A stretch of DNA of 64,000 nt from NCBI RefSeq assembly GCF_024734385.1, contig NZ_JANHAP010000002.1:1-64000 (forward strand), given 5' to 3'. Shown here piece after piece: positions 44,249 to 54,532 of the stretch; positions within the stretch are counted from its first letter, which is position 1, and the number at the start of each line of letters is the position of its first letter. A program made the translations under genes and the position numbers. Origin of the DNA: Dasania sp. GY-MA-18. GTDB lineage: Bacteria > Pseudomonadota > Gammaproteobacteria > Pseudomonadales > Dasaniaceae. Below the pieces are notes generated by a model. That model had not been told where the DNA came from. It made no database searches and was given only the letters and a program-made list of their open reading frames with translations.

Positions 44249-45250
44249 ATGCGCGCCATTGACATGTTTATTCACACCCAACTAGGCCGTGGTTTTATTG
44301 TGGAACAGCTTTTTACCCCCTCAGCAAACAATACCCCCTTAGCAGCTCAGCCCTCCGCAGAGGAGGCCGCCAAGCTAAAAAAACAGAAGCTGGAGTTTAA
44401 CAAGCTGCAAAAACGCCTGCGTAGGCAAATGGGCGAGGCCATAGCTGATTACAGCATGATAGAGCAGGGCGATGTGGTCATGGCCTGTATCAGCGGTGGT
44501 AAAGACTCCTTTGCCATGCTGGATATATTGATCAACCTGCAAAAGGCTGCGCCTATAAATTTTGAAGTGATTGCAGTTAATATGGATCAAAAGCAGCCCG
44601 GCTTTCCCGAGCATATCCTGCCCGCCTATTTTGAGCGCATAGGAGTGCCGTATTACATCATTGATAAAGATACCTACAGCGTAGTTAAAGAGAAGGTGCC
44701 CGAGGGCAAAACCACCTGCGGCCTGTGTTCGCGTTTGCGTCGCGGTACCTTATACAGCTTTGCTGAGAGCATAGGCGCTACTAAAATTGCCCTGGGCCAC
44801 CATATGGACGATATGGTAGAGACGCTGTTTTTAAATATGTTTTACGGCAGTCGCATGAAGTCCATGCCGCCTAAGCTGCGCTCCGATGATCAGCGCAATG
44901 TGGTGATACGGCCCTTGGCTTATAGCCGTGAAAAAGACCTGATTAAATTTGCCGATGCCAAGCAGTTCCCCATTATTCCCTGTAACCTCTGTGGTTCGCA
45001 GGAAAATTTACAGCGGCAAAATATTAAGGCTATGTTGCAAGGCTGGGATAAGCAGCAGCCGGGTAGGGTAGAGAGTATCTTCCGCGCCACCCAGCATATT
45101 AGCCCCAGCCAGCTGGCGGATAAAAACCTGTTTGATTTTGATACCCTGCCACTGGATCGCACTAACGATAAGGCTGAATACGCCTTTACCGAGGCCAAGG
45201 TGTCGTCGGCGGGTAATGGTGTGCAGATGGTGAATGTAGTTGAGATATAA
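44249..45250 (+). CDS. ttcA: tRNA 2-thiocytidine synthetase TtcA
   Basis: The 333-residue enzyme thiolates cytidine 32 in tRNA. The PP-loop [13 protein letters not shown] (about 80-92) and the two iron-sulfur cysteine pairs, [10 protein letters not shown] (about 155-164) and [17 protein letters not shown] (about 246-262), are all present. A family-typical N-terminus may start later than the first ATG, since residues 1-30 are not conserved. It is divergent from mdh. Confidence 0.95.
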   Translation: MRAIDMFIHTQLGRGFIVEQLFTPSANNTPLAAQPSAEEAAKLKKQKLEFNKLQKRLRRQMGEAIADYSMIEQGDVVMACISGGKDSFAMLDILINLQKAAPINFEVIAVNMDQKQPGFPEHILPAYFERIGVPYYIIDKDTYSVVKEKVPEGKTTCGLCSRLRRGTLYSFAESIGATKIALGHHMDDMVETLFLNMFYGSRMKSMPPKLRSDDQRNVVIRPLAYSREKDLIKFADAKQFPIIPCNLCGSQENLQRQNIKAMLQGWDKQQPGRVESIFRATQHISPSQLADKNLFDFDTLPLDRTNDKAEYAFTEAKVSSAGNGVQMVNVVEI

Positions 45251-45347
45251 AGTTGAGCTATTTAAGTCGGGTAATAAAACATCAAGCTTAGTTATACTCT
45301 AGCTCTCGCAGTCCATACCCATAAACAATAAAACGATAGAGGTAGTA

Positions 45348-46193
45348 TTGATGGAACAAAACCTTACCAAAGAGTTAGAGCAGGCCACAGCTATATATAA
45401 AATGGTAGTAGAGTTTTTTGTAGCCTATAGCTTTCAAATACTCGGTGCCATTATTGTTTTGTTGCTGGGCATTTGGCTGGCCCGCAAGGTCAGCAATTGG
45501 GTACTGGGGCTACTGGAGAAAAAACAGTTTGATGTAACCCTCAGCCATTTTATCGCCGCCGGCGTTAAAGTTTTAATTATTGTAATGGTGGCGATTATTG
45601 CACTGGGCAAGGTCGGCATCAGTGTCACCCCCTTCTTGGCCTTGTTGGGTGCTGCATCCTTGGGTGTGGGCTTGGCTATGCAGGGCATGTTGTCCAATTA
45701 CAGCGCCGGCTTCCACATTATTATTACCCGTCCCTTTGTGGTGGGCGACACGATTAGCGTGCAAGGAGTAACCGGCCAGGTTGATGAAGTACGCTTAGCT
45801 TATACCCTATTGGTGGATGAGGACGGGGTGCGTATTAGCATACCCAATAAACATATAATTGGTGAGATTCTGCATAACTCCCAGCAATATACCTTGGCGG
45901 AGCTAGGTATAGGTATTGCCTACCACGAAGACCCAGAGCAAGCCATCAAGTATATAGAGCAAGCCCTCAACCACCTGGACTGTTTACAGGGGCTTAAGCC
46001 AGCCCAGCTAGGCATAGCCAGCTTTGGTGATAGCAGTATTAATTTAGGCATACGTATTTGGTTGCCTACCCAGCAGTATTATCAGCAGCTGTATCAAGTC
46101 AATCAGGCTATTTTTAACGCCTTGAGAAGTAATGGTGTTGATATTCCTTTCCCGCAACGGGAAGTGCGGTTATTACAAGACGCGCAGCAGTAA
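45348..46193 (+). CDS. Small-conductance mechanosensitive channel (MscS family)
   Basis: The 281-residue protein has three membrane helices (about 24-44, 63-83, 92-110). The pore-lining helix is GAASLGVGLAMQGMLSNYSAGFHIIITRPF, with the alternating Gly/Ala pattern of MscS. The beta-domain follows (VGDTISVQGVTGQVDEVRLAYTLLVDEDGVRISIPNKHI) and then an alpha-beta C-terminal domain. It releases osmolytes on hypo-osmotic shock. It is a stand-alone gene between ttcA and the flagellar cluster. Confidence 0.93.
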   Translation: MMEQNLTKELEQATAIYKMVVEFFVAYSFQILGAIIVLLLGIWLARKVSNWVLGLLEKKQFDVTLSHFIAAGVKVLIIVMVAIIALGKVGISVTPFLALLGAASLGVGLAMQGMLSNYSAGFHIIITRPFVVGDTISVQGVTGQVDEVRLAYTLLVDEDGVRISIPNKHIIGEILHNSQQYTLAELGIGIAYHEDPEQAIKYIEQALNHLDCLQGLKPAQLGIASFGDSSINLGIRIWLPTQQYYQQLYQVNQAIFNALRSNGVDIPFPQREVRLLQDAQQ

Positions 46194-46246
46194 ATATAAG
46201 CCGGCTTTTAAGGCTTAACTTCATCCTCTTAAGTTTATCTCTATAC

Positions 46247-46276
46247 GCTGTGCCATAGCTTGGGCTAGGGCACAGC
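46247..46276 (+). terminator. Possible terminator after the MscS-type gene
   Basis: GCTGTGCC (46247-46254) pairs with GGCACAGC (46269-46276) around a 14-base loop. A T-run begins about 10 bases later, so it is only a moderate candidate. Confidence 0.4.
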
Positions 46277-46295
46277 ACACCTCTGTTTTTAAAAT

Positions 46296-46311
46296 TGGCC
46301 TGTTTTATGCA
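46296..46311 (+). promoter_or_regulatory. Candidate sigma-54 promoter for fliE
   Basis: TGGCCTGTTTTATGCA keeps the invariant GG and GC at the correct 10-base spacing and matches most of TGGCAC-N5-TTGCW. It lies about 170 bp before fliE. A weaker alternative with correct GG/GC spacing lies at 46423-46438. Confidence 0.5.
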
Positions 46312-46483
46312 AACAAGCCTGTATTAGCTGGGTAGTGCGCCCCAAAAGTCAATTTATCGGCTGTCACTACCTGCAAAACTACAATTCAAGCCAGCCGCCG
46401 TAGCTAGCGCCAAACATCTGACAGGGTTTGGCATTGCTTAACCAAGGGCTAAAGCTAAAGCTAGAGGTAAGAGGAGACGCACG

Positions 46484-46864
46484 ATGAATGTAGGTCGTAC
46501 TGATATTAATAATTTACTCAGCCAAATGCGTGAGATGAAAGCCGCTACCATGCCTGCCGGTCAGGCCGGTGTAGAGCTGCAGGGCACCCAGGGTGTGCAG
46601 CAGGCCTTGAATGGCCGTATAGAACAGGCCGATAGCAGCTCGCCTAGTTTTTCTACCATGTTCAAAAGCGCCGTCGATGGGGTTAATCAGTCACAAAAAA
46701 CCGCCTCCAGCCTGAAGGTCGCTTATGAGCAGGGCGTGCCGGGGGTGAGTCTGTCGCAGGTGATGATAGCCTCACAAAAGTCCTCGGTCGCGTTTGATGC
46801 CATGACTCAAGTACGTAACAAAGTCGTAGAGGCCTACAAAGACGTGATGAATATGCCGGTTTAA
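46484..46864 (+). CDS. fliE: Flagellar hook-basal body protein FliE
   Basis: The 126-residue protein links the MS ring and rod. The C-terminal part is typical: FSTMFKSAVDGVNQSQKTASSLKVAYEQGVPGVSLSQVMIASQKSSVAFDAMTQVRNKVVEAYKDVMNMPV. The ribosome-binding site AAGAGGAGA is strong. It is the first gene of the flagellar run and is followed 48 bp later by fliF. Confidence 0.96.
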   Translation: MNVGRTDINNLLSQMREMKAATMPAGQAGVELQGTQGVQQALNGRIEQADSSSPSFSTMFKSAVDGVNQSQKTASSLKVAYEQGVPGVSLSQVMIASQKSSVAFDAMTQVRNKVVEAYKDVMNMPV

Positions 46865-46911
46865 TCGGCCTATTGCGGTATATCAACAAGCTAAACTAAA
46901 GAGAGAATAAT

Positions 46912-48582
46912 ATGGCGGCAGAAGGCGGCTCATCACTACCACAAAGCCAGATGTTTGAAGGTTTTAGTGGTTTAAATCTTATGCGTCAGCTGGGGCTGAT
47001 GATAGGTTTAGCTGCCAGTGTGGCTATAGGTTTTGCCGTGGTGTTGTGGTCACAGGGTGAAGATTATAAGCCTTTGTATGCCAACCTGGATCGTATGGAC
47101 CCCAGTGCCGTACTCACCATCTTAGATAGCAATCAAATTGCCTATAAAGTGGATGAAAAAACCGGAGCCTTAATGGTCGCTGCCAACCAAATCCACGATG
47201 CCCGGCTAAAGTTAGCGGGTGAGGGTATCTCTGCTGACGGCAGCTTTGGCTTTGAGCTGATGGACAAAGAGCGCCCCCTAGGCACCAGCCAGTTTATGGA
47301 AAATGCCCGTTTTAAGCGCAGCTTAGAGGGGGAGTTAGCCCGTACCATTACCAGCATACGACAGGTACGCGCGGCCCGTGTGCACTTAGCCATACCCAAA
47401 ACCTCTGCGTTTGTGCGCGATTCCCGCAAGCCTACGGCTTCGGTATTTGTTGATTTGTATAGCGGGGTAGGCATAAACCCACCACAGGTTAGAGCCATTG
47501 CCAATTTAGTGGCCTCCAGTATCCCCGAATTAGCCTTGCAGGACGTCACCGTGGTCGATCAGCGCGGTAACTTACTGTCCAATTTTGAAACCGACGAAAA
47601 AATGGTGGCTGCCAACAGGCAGATGGAATACACCAAGGAGTTAGAACAACGCTACGTAGAGCGTATTAATTCCATTTTGGTACGTATCTTAGGTGAAGAT
47701 AAGTTTAGAGCTGAAGTCAGTGCCGATGTGGACTTTACCGAAATAGAGCAAGCCGAAGAGCAATTTAACCCTGACTTACCCGCCATACGCAGTGAGCAAA
47801 CCCTAGAAGAAGGCCGCGGTGCTGGTGGTGGGGTAGGCGGTGTGCCCGGTGCCTTAAGTAATCAGCCGCCTTTGGATGGTGCAGCCCCCGAAAATGCCAC
47901 CGCGCAAGGCGGTGCAGCGGATGCGGGCGGAGGCAGCAGCCGAGTGCAGGCTACCCGCAACTATGAGCTGGATCGCACGGTGAGTTACACCCGCCATCAA
48001 ACCGGCAGAGTGCGCCGCCTGAGCGTAGCGGTAGTGGTGGATAATATGGTGAAAAAAGATGCCACCACGGGTGCTATGAATTCAGTGCCCATGCCCCAAG
48101 AAGAGCTGGATAGATTGTCCGTGCTGGTTCGCGATGCGGTGGGCTTTGATGCCGCGCGTGGCGATAGCGTTAATATTATTAATGCCGAGTTTATCCCCAT
48201 CCCCGAGCAGGAGATGGAATTAATCGAAGAGCAGCCCCTATGGCAGCAGCCGGAAATGGTTAATCTGGCGAAAAAAGTGCTAGGGGGCTTATTTGTCTTG
48301 GTGATTATTTTTGGGGTGTTACGCCCGGTTATGCGTAACCTTACAGACACCTCTAAAGAAATGCGTGAACTAGAGGCGCAGGAAGCGCTAAACGACTTAT
48401 CCGCGGACTTAGGCGGTGATTTAGCTGATGAAACCGTTACTTTATCCGGTGGCGATAGTATGCTGCTAACCGGCCCCGGGCAAAATTATGAGCAGCAAAT
48501 AAATGCTGTAAAAGGCTTAATTGCCGAAGACCCCGGCAGAGTGGCACAAGTAGTTAAACAATGGGTGAACAGCGGTGAGTGA
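46912..48582 (+). CDS. fliF: Flagellar MS-ring protein FliF
   Basis: The 556-residue membrane protein forms the MS ring. It has an N-terminal membrane helix (about 28-48, LMIGLAASVAIGFAVVLW), YscJ-type ring domains (LYANLDRMDPSAVLTILD, RVHLAIPKTSAFV) and a Gly/Ala-rich linker at about 302-345. A second membrane helix at about 460-480 precedes the FliG-binding C-terminal tail. fliG starts 8 bases before its stop codon. Confidence 0.97.
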   Translation: MAAEGGSSLPQSQMFEGFSGLNLMRQLGLMIGLAASVAIGFAVVLWSQGEDYKPLYANLDRMDPSAVLTILDSNQIAYKVDEKTGALMVAANQIHDARLKLAGEGISADGSFGFELMDKERPLGTSQFMENARFKRSLEGELARTITSIRQVRAARVHLAIPKTSAFVRDSRKPTASVFVDLYSGVGINPPQVRAIANLVASSIPELALQDVTVVDQRGNLLSNFETDEKMVAANRQMEYTKELEQRYVERINSILVRILGEDKFRAEVSADVDFTEIEQAEEQFNPDLPAIRSEQTLEEGRGAGGGVGGVPGALSNQPPLDGAAPENATAQGGAADAGGGSSRVQATRNYELDRTVSYTRHQTGRVRRLSVAVVVDNMVKKDATTGAMNSVPMPQEELDRLSVLVRDAVGFDAARGDSVNIINAEFIPIPEQEMELIEEQPLWQQPEMVNLAKKVLGGLFVLVIIFGVLRPVMRNLTDTSKEMRELEAQEALNDLSADLGGDLADETVTLSGGDSMLLTGPGQNYEQQINAVKGLIAEDPGRVAQVVKQWVNSGE

Positions 48583-49603
48583 TAATGAAGCAGCGGGCGG
48601 CGCTGAAACAGTCAATATAAGCAAACTGGATCAAGCAGCGATTTTGCTGATGTCGCTAGGTGAGAAAGAAGCTGCCGAGGTACTTAAGCATCTGGGGCCC
48701 AAAGAAGTGCAGCGCATAGGCACCGCCATGACCGCCCTAGAAAACGTGCCGCAAAAGCACGTAGAAACCGTGATGACTAACTTCCTGCATGAGGCGCGCA
48801 CCTTAACCGGCCTGGGGGTAGGTTCTGACGGCTATATACGCAATATGCTGGTAGAGGCGCTGGGTGACGATAAAGCCAACTCCCTGGTTGATAGGATTTT
48901 ACTGGGCGGTAATACCACCGGCCTAGATACGCTTAAGTGGATGGATGCCCGCGCCGTGGCCGATATTATTCGCCACGAGCATCCGCAAATTCAGGCCATC
49001 GTAGTCTCCTACCTAGATGGTGATCAGGCCGCTGAGGTGTTGGCCAATCTGCAAGATAAAGTACGCCTAGATATTGTTATGCGGGTGGCAGCACTGGATT
49101 CGGTGCAGCCCAATGCCCTGCAAGAGCTAAACGATATCTTAGAGCGCCAGTTCTCGGTAAGCTCAGGCTCGCAAACCAAAGAGATGGGGGGCGTAAAAGT
49201 CGCTGCCGAAATCATGAACAACCTAGACAGCAGCATGGAAAGCGAGCTGATGGACTCCATCAAAGAGGTGGACGAAGATCTGGGCACACAAATTCAAGAC
49301 CTTATGTTTGTATTCGACAACCTCAAAGGGGTGGACGATCGCGGCATACAAGCGCTATTGCGCGAGGTTTCCTCCGAAGTGCTTATCTTGGCGCTCAAAG
49401 GCTCCGACGAGGAGCTCAAAGAACATATCTTTGGCAATATGTCTAAACGTGCTGCCGAGCTGTTACGCGACGATCTCGAAGCCAAGGGCCCAGTCAAACT
49501 CAGCGAAGTGGAAGGGGCGCAAAAAGAAATTCTGGTTATTGCCCGCCGTATGGCCGACGCCGGCGAAATTATGCTGGGTGGCGGTGGCGAAGAAATGCTG
49601 TAA
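48575..49603 (+). CDS. fliG: Flagellar motor switch protein FliG
   Basis: The 342-residue rotor protein starts at GTG inside the end of fliF. It has three domains. The middle EHPQ motif (HEHPQIQAIVVSYLD, about 133-147) binds FliM. The C-terminal torque helix carries the charged residues in DRGIQALLREVSSEVLILALKGSDEELKEHIFGNMSKRAAELLRDDLEAKGPVKLSEVE. Length and layout are standard. Confidence 0.98.
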   Translation: MSDNEAAGGAETVNISKLDQAAILLMSLGEKEAAEVLKHLGPKEVQRIGTAMTALENVPQKHVETVMTNFLHEARTLTGLGVGSDGYIRNMLVEALGDDKANSLVDRILLGGNTTGLDTLKWMDARAVADIIRHEHPQIQAIVVSYLDGDQAAEVLANLQDKVRLDIVMRVAALDSVQPNALQELNDILERQFSVSSGSQTKEMGGVKVAAEIMNNLDSSMESELMDSIKEVDEDLGTQIQDLMFVFDNLKGVDDRGIQALLREVSSEVLILALKGSDEELKEHIFGNMSKRAAELLRDDLEAKGPVKLSEVEGAQKEILVIARRMADAGEIMLGGGGEEML

Positions 49604-49665
49604 CACCACGCTGCTCTGGTGCTTACCGCGCCAGCGCTTAGCTTAAAGCTGTATTGGGTTAATGA

Positions 49666-50439
49666 ATGAAAAATACTGATCGTATCCCCGCCGTGCAATC
49701 ATTGAGCTTCCCCCGCTGGGAACTGCCTGAGGTGAATGAAGGGCAAATTGTGCAAGCGGAAAAAACCCGCCGCGATATCGCTCGTGGCGAAGCCCCCAGC
49801 ATCGATAAAAACCTAGTGGTCTACAGCAAATTAACCGTGGGCCAAATTGAAGAAATTAGCCAGCGCATCAAACAGGATGTGCAGCAACAGGCCTACCAAG
49901 AAGGGCTGCAGCAGGGCTTAGATAAAGGCTATAGGGCAGGCCTGCAAAAAGGCCAAAAACAAATCCAGCAACACTTAGAGCGGCTGCAGTCTATTACTGC
50001 ACAATTAAACGATGCCCTACAGGCTCAGGATAATGAGCTAGAGCAGGTGCTGGTAGACCTAGCCACCGGCGTGGCCGAATCCATATTACAGCGTGAGCTA
50101 AGCCTAGATGCCAGCCATATACAGCGGGTGATACACGACGCAATAGCCGCGATAGATGCGCAAGCACAAAAAGTGGATATTTACCTTAACCCCCAAGATT
50201 ATAAATTTGTCACCGATATGGGGCAGGTAGAGCCTCAGTGGCAGTTGCATGCTGATGCCAGTGTGAGCGCAGGGGGCTGCCGAGTAAGCAACCAATACAG
50301 CGTTGCCGATTACAGCACTGAGCAACAATTTCAGCAAACGGTTAGGCAGCTAGTCGATAGCCGCTATGCCGAATTGGCCAGCGATCAGGCGGCCCTGCTC
50401 ACTAAGCCTGCCGACGATCAGTCCGGCCCCGGGGCATAG
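49666..50439 (+). CDS. fliH: Flagellar assembly protein FliH
   Basis: The 257-residue protein regulates the FliI ATPase. A central GxxxG-rich helix, [22 protein letters not shown] (about 85-106), and the C-terminal V-ATPase-E-like domain ([30 protein letters not shown]) are typical of FliH. fliI starts eight bases after its stop. Confidence 0.94.
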   Translation: MKNTDRIPAVQSLSFPRWELPEVNEGQIVQAEKTRRDIARGEAPSIDKNLVVYSKLTVGQIEEISQRIKQDVQQQAYQEGLQQGLDKGYRAGLQKGQKQIQQHLERLQSITAQLNDALQAQDNELEQVLVDLATGVAESILQRELSLDASHIQRVIHDAIAAIDAQAQKVDIYLNPQDYKFVTDMGQVEPQWQLHADASVSAGGCRVSNQYSVADYSTEQQFQQTVRQLVDSRYAELASDQAALLTKPADDQSGPGA

Positions 50440-50446
50440 GCCTTAT

Positions 50447-51829
50447 ATGAGTCGCCCCTTATTTAGCCAGCGCCTACAGCATTACCAGCCCAGCACCGCA
50501 GTGCAGAGCAAGCCGCTGGTATACGGCCGCTTGGTACGCGTGGTGGGCATGACCTTGGAAGTAATGGGCTTGCAGTTACCCATAGGCCATCGCTGTGTGG
50601 TCATTAACAGTGAGCAGCATCAGGTAGAGGCCGAAGTAGTAGGCTTTGCCGAGCATAAATTATTTCTTATGCCTATACAGCAATCCTCGGGTTTTACCCC
50701 GGGGGCAAAAGTATTGGCTATAGACTATCAAGACCGTGTGCCAGTAGGTGCCGAGCTGCTGGGCCGAGTCATAGACGGTGCTGGTAGGCCCTTAGACGGC
50801 AAAGGGCCGCTTAACAATAGCGGCTTTATTGCCATGAAAGGCGAGGCCATCAACCCCCTAGCCAGAAAGCCGATTAGCGAAACCTTGGATGTAGGCATAA
50901 AAGCTATCAATTCGGTACTGACCGTGGGCAGGGGCCAGCGTATAGGCTTATTTGCTGGTTCCGGTGTGGGTAAGAGTGTGTTGCTGGGCATGATGACTAA
51001 ATTTACCGAGGCCGATATCGTCATCGTAGGCCTAGTAGGTGAGCGGGGCCGTGAGGTTAAAGAGTTTATAGAGCACACCTTGGATGAAGAGGGTATGCGC
51101 CGGGCCATAGTGGTAGCAGCCCCAGCCGATGAGGCACCGCTGATGCGTATGCGCGCCGCCGCGTTAGCCACCCGTTTGGCAGAGTATTATCGCGATCAGG
51201 GTAAGCATGTGCTATTGCTGATGGATTCATTAACCCGCTATGCTCAGGCCCAGCGTGAAATCGCCCTTTCCATAGGCGAGCCGCCAGCCACTAAGGGCTA
51301 TCCGCCCTCGGTGTTTTCTATGATTCCCAATCTGGTAGAGCGGGCGGGTAATAATGCCGATGGCACCGGTTCGGTAACGGCCTTTTATACCGTATTAACC
51401 GAGGGCGACGACCTGCAAGATCCAGTAGCCGATGCCTCACGGGCGATATTGGATGGTCACATCGTATTGTCGCGCGCCATCGCGGACGAAGGCCATTATC
51501 CCGCCATAGACATAGAGGGCTCTATTAGCCGCGCCATGCAAAATATCGTGTCGGAGCAACAGCTCAAACAGGCTCAGCGCCTGCGCTTTTTGTACTCACG
51601 CTACCAGCAAAGCCGCGACTTAATCAGCGTGGGTGCCTATGTGGCTGGCAGTGACCCAGAAACCGATCTAGCCATAGAAAAACTTCCCGCCATTAAGCAG
51701 TTTTTGCAGCAAGGTTTAAACGAGTCTTTTGATGTGAGCAGCAGCTTTCAGCAGCTCAATACCGTGATCGCAGCACCTGCGGCGGCAGAGAGCTCTGGGC
51801 AAATGCCCGCAACTAACGGTAACCGTTAA
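50447..51829 (+). CDS. fliI: Flagellum-specific ATP synthase FliI
   Basis: The 460-residue export ATPase is homologous to F1-beta. Walker A is [13 protein letters not shown] (about 166-178), Walker B is [12 protein letters not shown] (about 252-263), and [15 protein letters not shown] and LVERAGN follow. The ATG at 50447 is chosen because it begins the family-like text [10 protein letters not shown]; an in-frame extension would overlap fliH by 74 bases without family similarity. Confidence 0.97.
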   Translation: MSRPLFSQRLQHYQPSTAVQSKPLVYGRLVRVVGMTLEVMGLQLPIGHRCVVINSEQHQVEAEVVGFAEHKLFLMPIQQSSGFTPGAKVLAIDYQDRVPVGAELLGRVIDGAGRPLDGKGPLNNSGFIAMKGEAINPLARKPISETLDVGIKAINSVLTVGRGQRIGLFAGSGVGKSVLLGMMTKFTEADIVIVGLVGERGREVKEFIEHTLDEEGMRRAIVVAAPADEAPLMRMRAAALATRLAEYYRDQGKHVLLLMDSLTRYAQAQREIALSIGEPPATKGYPPSVFSMIPNLVERAGNNADGTGSVTAFYTVLTEGDDLQDPVADASRAILDGHIVLSRAIADEGHYPAIDIEGSISRAMQNIVSEQQLKQAQRLRFLYSRYQQSRDLISVGAYVAGSDPETDLAIEKLPAIKQFLQQGLNESFDVSSSFQQLNTVIAAPAAAESSGQMPATNGNR

Positions 51830-51846
51830 TGGCGCAGGGTTAAGCT

Positions 51847-52296
51847 ATGGCTAAGAAAAGTTCACAGCGCTTACAAGTGGTTTTAAAGCTAGCCCATATT
51901 AAGCAACAGCAAGCAGCGGAGAAACTGGCCCAAGCTGCAGCTGCCGTGCAGCGTAACCAGGCACAGGGTGAGCAGCTCAGGGTTTACCAAGGCGAATATA
52001 ATAAACACTTTCACAACTATGAAAACCAGCCGGTAAGCAGCCAGCAAATGCGCAATTACCAGCGTTTTTATAGTGATTTGGAAGAGGCCGTCTACACCCA
52101 GGATCAGCGCAGCTCGGTGGCGGAAACTCAGTTTGAATTTCATCGCCAGCAATGGCAAAAGCGCTACGCCAGTGAAAAAAACATGGAAAAATTAGTGGTC
52201 CGTAAACAGCAGCAAGAAGACCAAGAGCAAGAGTTAAAAATACAGCGCGAACTAGACGACAGGGCCAGCGGTAAGCGTAGTGAATTGGCCGATTAA
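51847..52296 (+). CDS. fliJ: Flagellar export chaperone FliJ
   Basis: The 149-residue protein is a long antiparallel coiled coil rich in Gln, Lys and Glu (RLQVVLKLAHIKQQQAAEKLAQAAAAVQRNQ... to the end). Its position after fliI and its heptad pattern identify it, although sequence conservation in FliJ is low. It sits in the centre of the FliI hexamer and escorts export substrates. Confidence 0.92.
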   Translation: MAKKSSQRLQVVLKLAHIKQQQAAEKLAQAAAAVQRNQAQGEQLRVYQGEYNKHFHNYENQPVSSQQMRNYQRFYSDLEEAVYTQDQRSSVAETQFEFHRQQWQKRYASEKNMEKLVVRKQQQEDQEQELKIQRELDDRASGKRSELAD

Positions 52297-52422
52297 GCTT
52301 TAAGCAGTGTTGATTTAGGCATAAAAAATATACCGTTATGACTGGTATTAGTTTTTCCGTACGCTATAGTCACTACTACCTATATAATCATATAAAATTG
52401 AACAGTTCAGTGAGGCGTTTTA

Positions 52423-52728
52423 ATGGCAATAACATCGGTTATCTCAGCGGATGGAAGTGAATTAACCATAGCTGTTGAAGGGAGATTTGATTTTAGTTCG
52501 CACCAAGATTTTCGTCGTGCCTATGAGGGGCAGCCCAGCCAAGTAGCGCGCTATGTTGTGGATTTGCAAGAAACCACTTATCTCGATAGCTCTGCATTGG
52601 GCATGTTACTACTGCTAAAAGATTATGCTGGTGGTGATGAGGCGGATATATCAGTCGTTAATTGCAGTGATGACGTTAGAAAAATATTGGCGATTTCCAA
52701 TTTCGAGCAATTATTTACTATTAAGTAA
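52423..52728 (+). CDS. STAS-domain anti-sigma-factor antagonist
   Basis: The 101-residue single STAS domain (SpoIIAA/RsbV type). The phosphorylation-site segment VDLQETTYLDSSALGMLLLL (about 45-64) has the conserved DSS before LG. Such proteins switch partners with a kinase and are dephosphorylated by a PP2C-type phosphatase. The next gene encodes both enzymes in one chain. It matches HsbA-like proteins known from Pseudomonas flagellar control, though orthology is inferred only from context. Confidence 0.92.
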   Translation: MAITSVISADGSELTIAVEGRFDFSSHQDFRRAYEGQPSQVARYVVDLQETTYLDSSALGMLLLLKDYAGGDEADISVVNCSDDVRKILAISNFEQLFTIK

Positions 52729-52762
52729 TTGCTCAGCGAGTGAGTGTACCCCCGTAGCATAG

Positions 52763-54469
52763 ATGCTTACCCCCGCCGTTATAAAAATACTGGTTGTAGA
52801 TGACAACCCCACCGATAGGCTGGTGCTAGAGACCATACTGCGCAAGCAGGGGCACCAGGTTGTTTCCGCCGATAACGGTTTAACGGCGCTACAGCTGTTT
52901 CAGCAAGAGCAGCCCGACCTGATTTTACTCGATGCGCTGATGCCCGGCATGGATGGGTTTGAGGTTGCGGAGCGCATCAAAAAACAAGTGGGTGAAGACT
53001 TCATCCCCATTATCTTTCTTACCTCTTTACAAGATGCTGACTCCCTCGCGCGCTGTTTAGATGCCGGCGGTGATGATTTCATCAGCAAGCCCTATAACAG
53101 CTTAATACTACGCGCCAAGATCAATGCCTTCACCCGCATGCGGGCCATGAACCACACCCTGCTAACAAATCGCGATCAAATCTCCGAACACAATCGCATG
53201 TTGATACGCGAGCAGGAGGTAGCCAAGCGAGTATTCGACAAAGTCGCCCATGTGGGTTGTTTAGATGCCGATAACATTAAACATTCGCTATCGGCAGTGT
53301 CGGTGTTTAACGGCGATGTGGTGCTGGCAGGGGTTAATGCGCTGGGTAATCTGATGGTGTTTTTAGGGGATTTTACTGGTCACGGTTTAGATGCTGCGCT
53401 GGGCGCTATGCCGCTGGCGCAAACTTTCTACAGCATGATTGAAAAAGGATTTAACCATCAAGATATATTGGTAGAAATCAATAAAAAACTGAACGAAGTG
53501 TTGCCCGTAGGGGTTTTCTGCTGCGGCTTGTTGGCGGAAATAAATTTTCACGAGGGCACGATAAAGGTATGGAATGGCGGCCTGCCTGATTGCGTAATCT
53601 ATAAGCCCGCTAGTGGCGAGCTTAGCCTGCTTAAATCTAGGCATTTACCTTTGGGGGTGCTGCCTGCCAGCCAATTTAATAGCCGAGCAGAAATGTATGA
53701 TGTGCATGTGGGCGATAGATTGTATTTGTGGTCGGATGGTATACATGAGGCGGAGAACCACCGGGGCGAACAATTTGGCGAGCAGCGTTTATTTGATGTC
53801 TTTCAAAACAATAGCCGGCCTGAAAGTTTATTTAATGAGGTGAACGCGGCCGTTAATCAATTTATAGGCGCCAGCGAACACACTGATGATATCTCGGTAA
53901 TGGAAATTACCTTAGTTAGTCCAGAAAATTTTAAAGCTAGTCATGTGCTGACGCAGGATAGTAGCTTTGCCGGCCCCGATAAGTGGAGCATGAGCTATGA
54001 ATTAAACCCCGATACTTTGCGTTCATTTAATCCCTTGCCGCTAATGCTCAATGTGATTGTACAGGTGCCCATGTTGCGCACTTTTAGTGGCCAAATTTAT
54101 ACTGTACTCACAGAACTTTTTAATAATGCATTAGATCACGGTGTGCTCAAGTTGGAGTCGGCGACTAAAAACTCTAGCGAAGGCTTTAGTCATTATTATC
54201 AAAGTCGTGAGGTTTTACTGCAAAATTTGCAGGCTGGCAGTATACGCTTTGACCTAGACTATCAAGGTGGCCGCAAAGGCGGTGCGCTAATCATTGATGT
54301 AGTCGATAGTGGGGATGGCTTTGACTATCAGAATTTAGGCTTGGCTGGGGGTGACGTTTATAGTGGCCGCGGCGTTCATTTAGTTGCAAAACTGTGTTCT
54401 ACGTTAGAGTATAGAGGTAGGGGCAATGCAGTGAGGGCTGTTTATAGCTGGGGCGAGTCCGCGTTCTGA
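52763..54469 (+). CDS. Response regulator with SpoIIE-type phosphatase and anti-sigma kinase-like ATPase domain
   Basis: The 568-residue three-domain protein begins with a receiver (KILVVDDNPTDRLVLE; phosphoacceptor Asp in LILLDALMPGMDG at about residue 57; Thr and Lys in LTS and ISKP). A PP2C/SpoIIE phosphatase follows (GDFTGHGLDAALGAMPL at about 203-219, LYLWSDGIHEAEN, EHTDDISVMEI). Last is a histidine-kinase-like ATPase (LTELFNNALDHGVL at about 450-463, VDSGDGFDYQNLG). This is the HsbR-like architecture: phosphorylation would set whether it phosphorylates or dephosphorylates the STAS partner encoded just upstream. Confidence 0.92.
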   Translation: MLTPAVIKILVVDDNPTDRLVLETILRKQGHQVVSADNGLTALQLFQQEQPDLILLDALMPGMDGFEVAERIKKQVGEDFIPIIFLTSLQDADSLARCLDAGGDDFISKPYNSLILRAKINAFTRMRAMNHTLLTNRDQISEHNRMLIREQEVAKRVFDKVAHVGCLDADNIKHSLSAVSVFNGDVVLAGVNALGNLMVFLGDFTGHGLDAALGAMPLAQTFYSMIEKGFNHQDILVEINKKLNEVLPVGVFCCGLLAEINFHEGTIKVWNGGLPDCVIYKPASGELSLLKSRHLPLGVLPASQFNSRAEMYDVHVGDRLYLWSDGIHEAENHRGEQFGEQRLFDVFQNNSRPESLFNEVNAAVNQFIGASEHTDDISVMEITLVSPENFKASHVLTQDSSFAGPDKWSMSYELNPDTLRSFNPLPLMLNVIVQVPMLRTFSGQIYTVLTELFNNALDHGVLKLESATKNSSEGFSHYYQSREVLLQNLQAGSIRFDLDYQGGRKGGALIIDVVDSGDGFDYQNLGLAGGDVYSGRGVHLVAKLCSTLEYRGRGNAVRAVYSWGESAF

Positions 54470-54532
54470 CTTAGCACCGCATAGGCAGCAATGCCCAAAG
54501 TGAATAAGAAAAATTAACAATAAGGTTAAGAC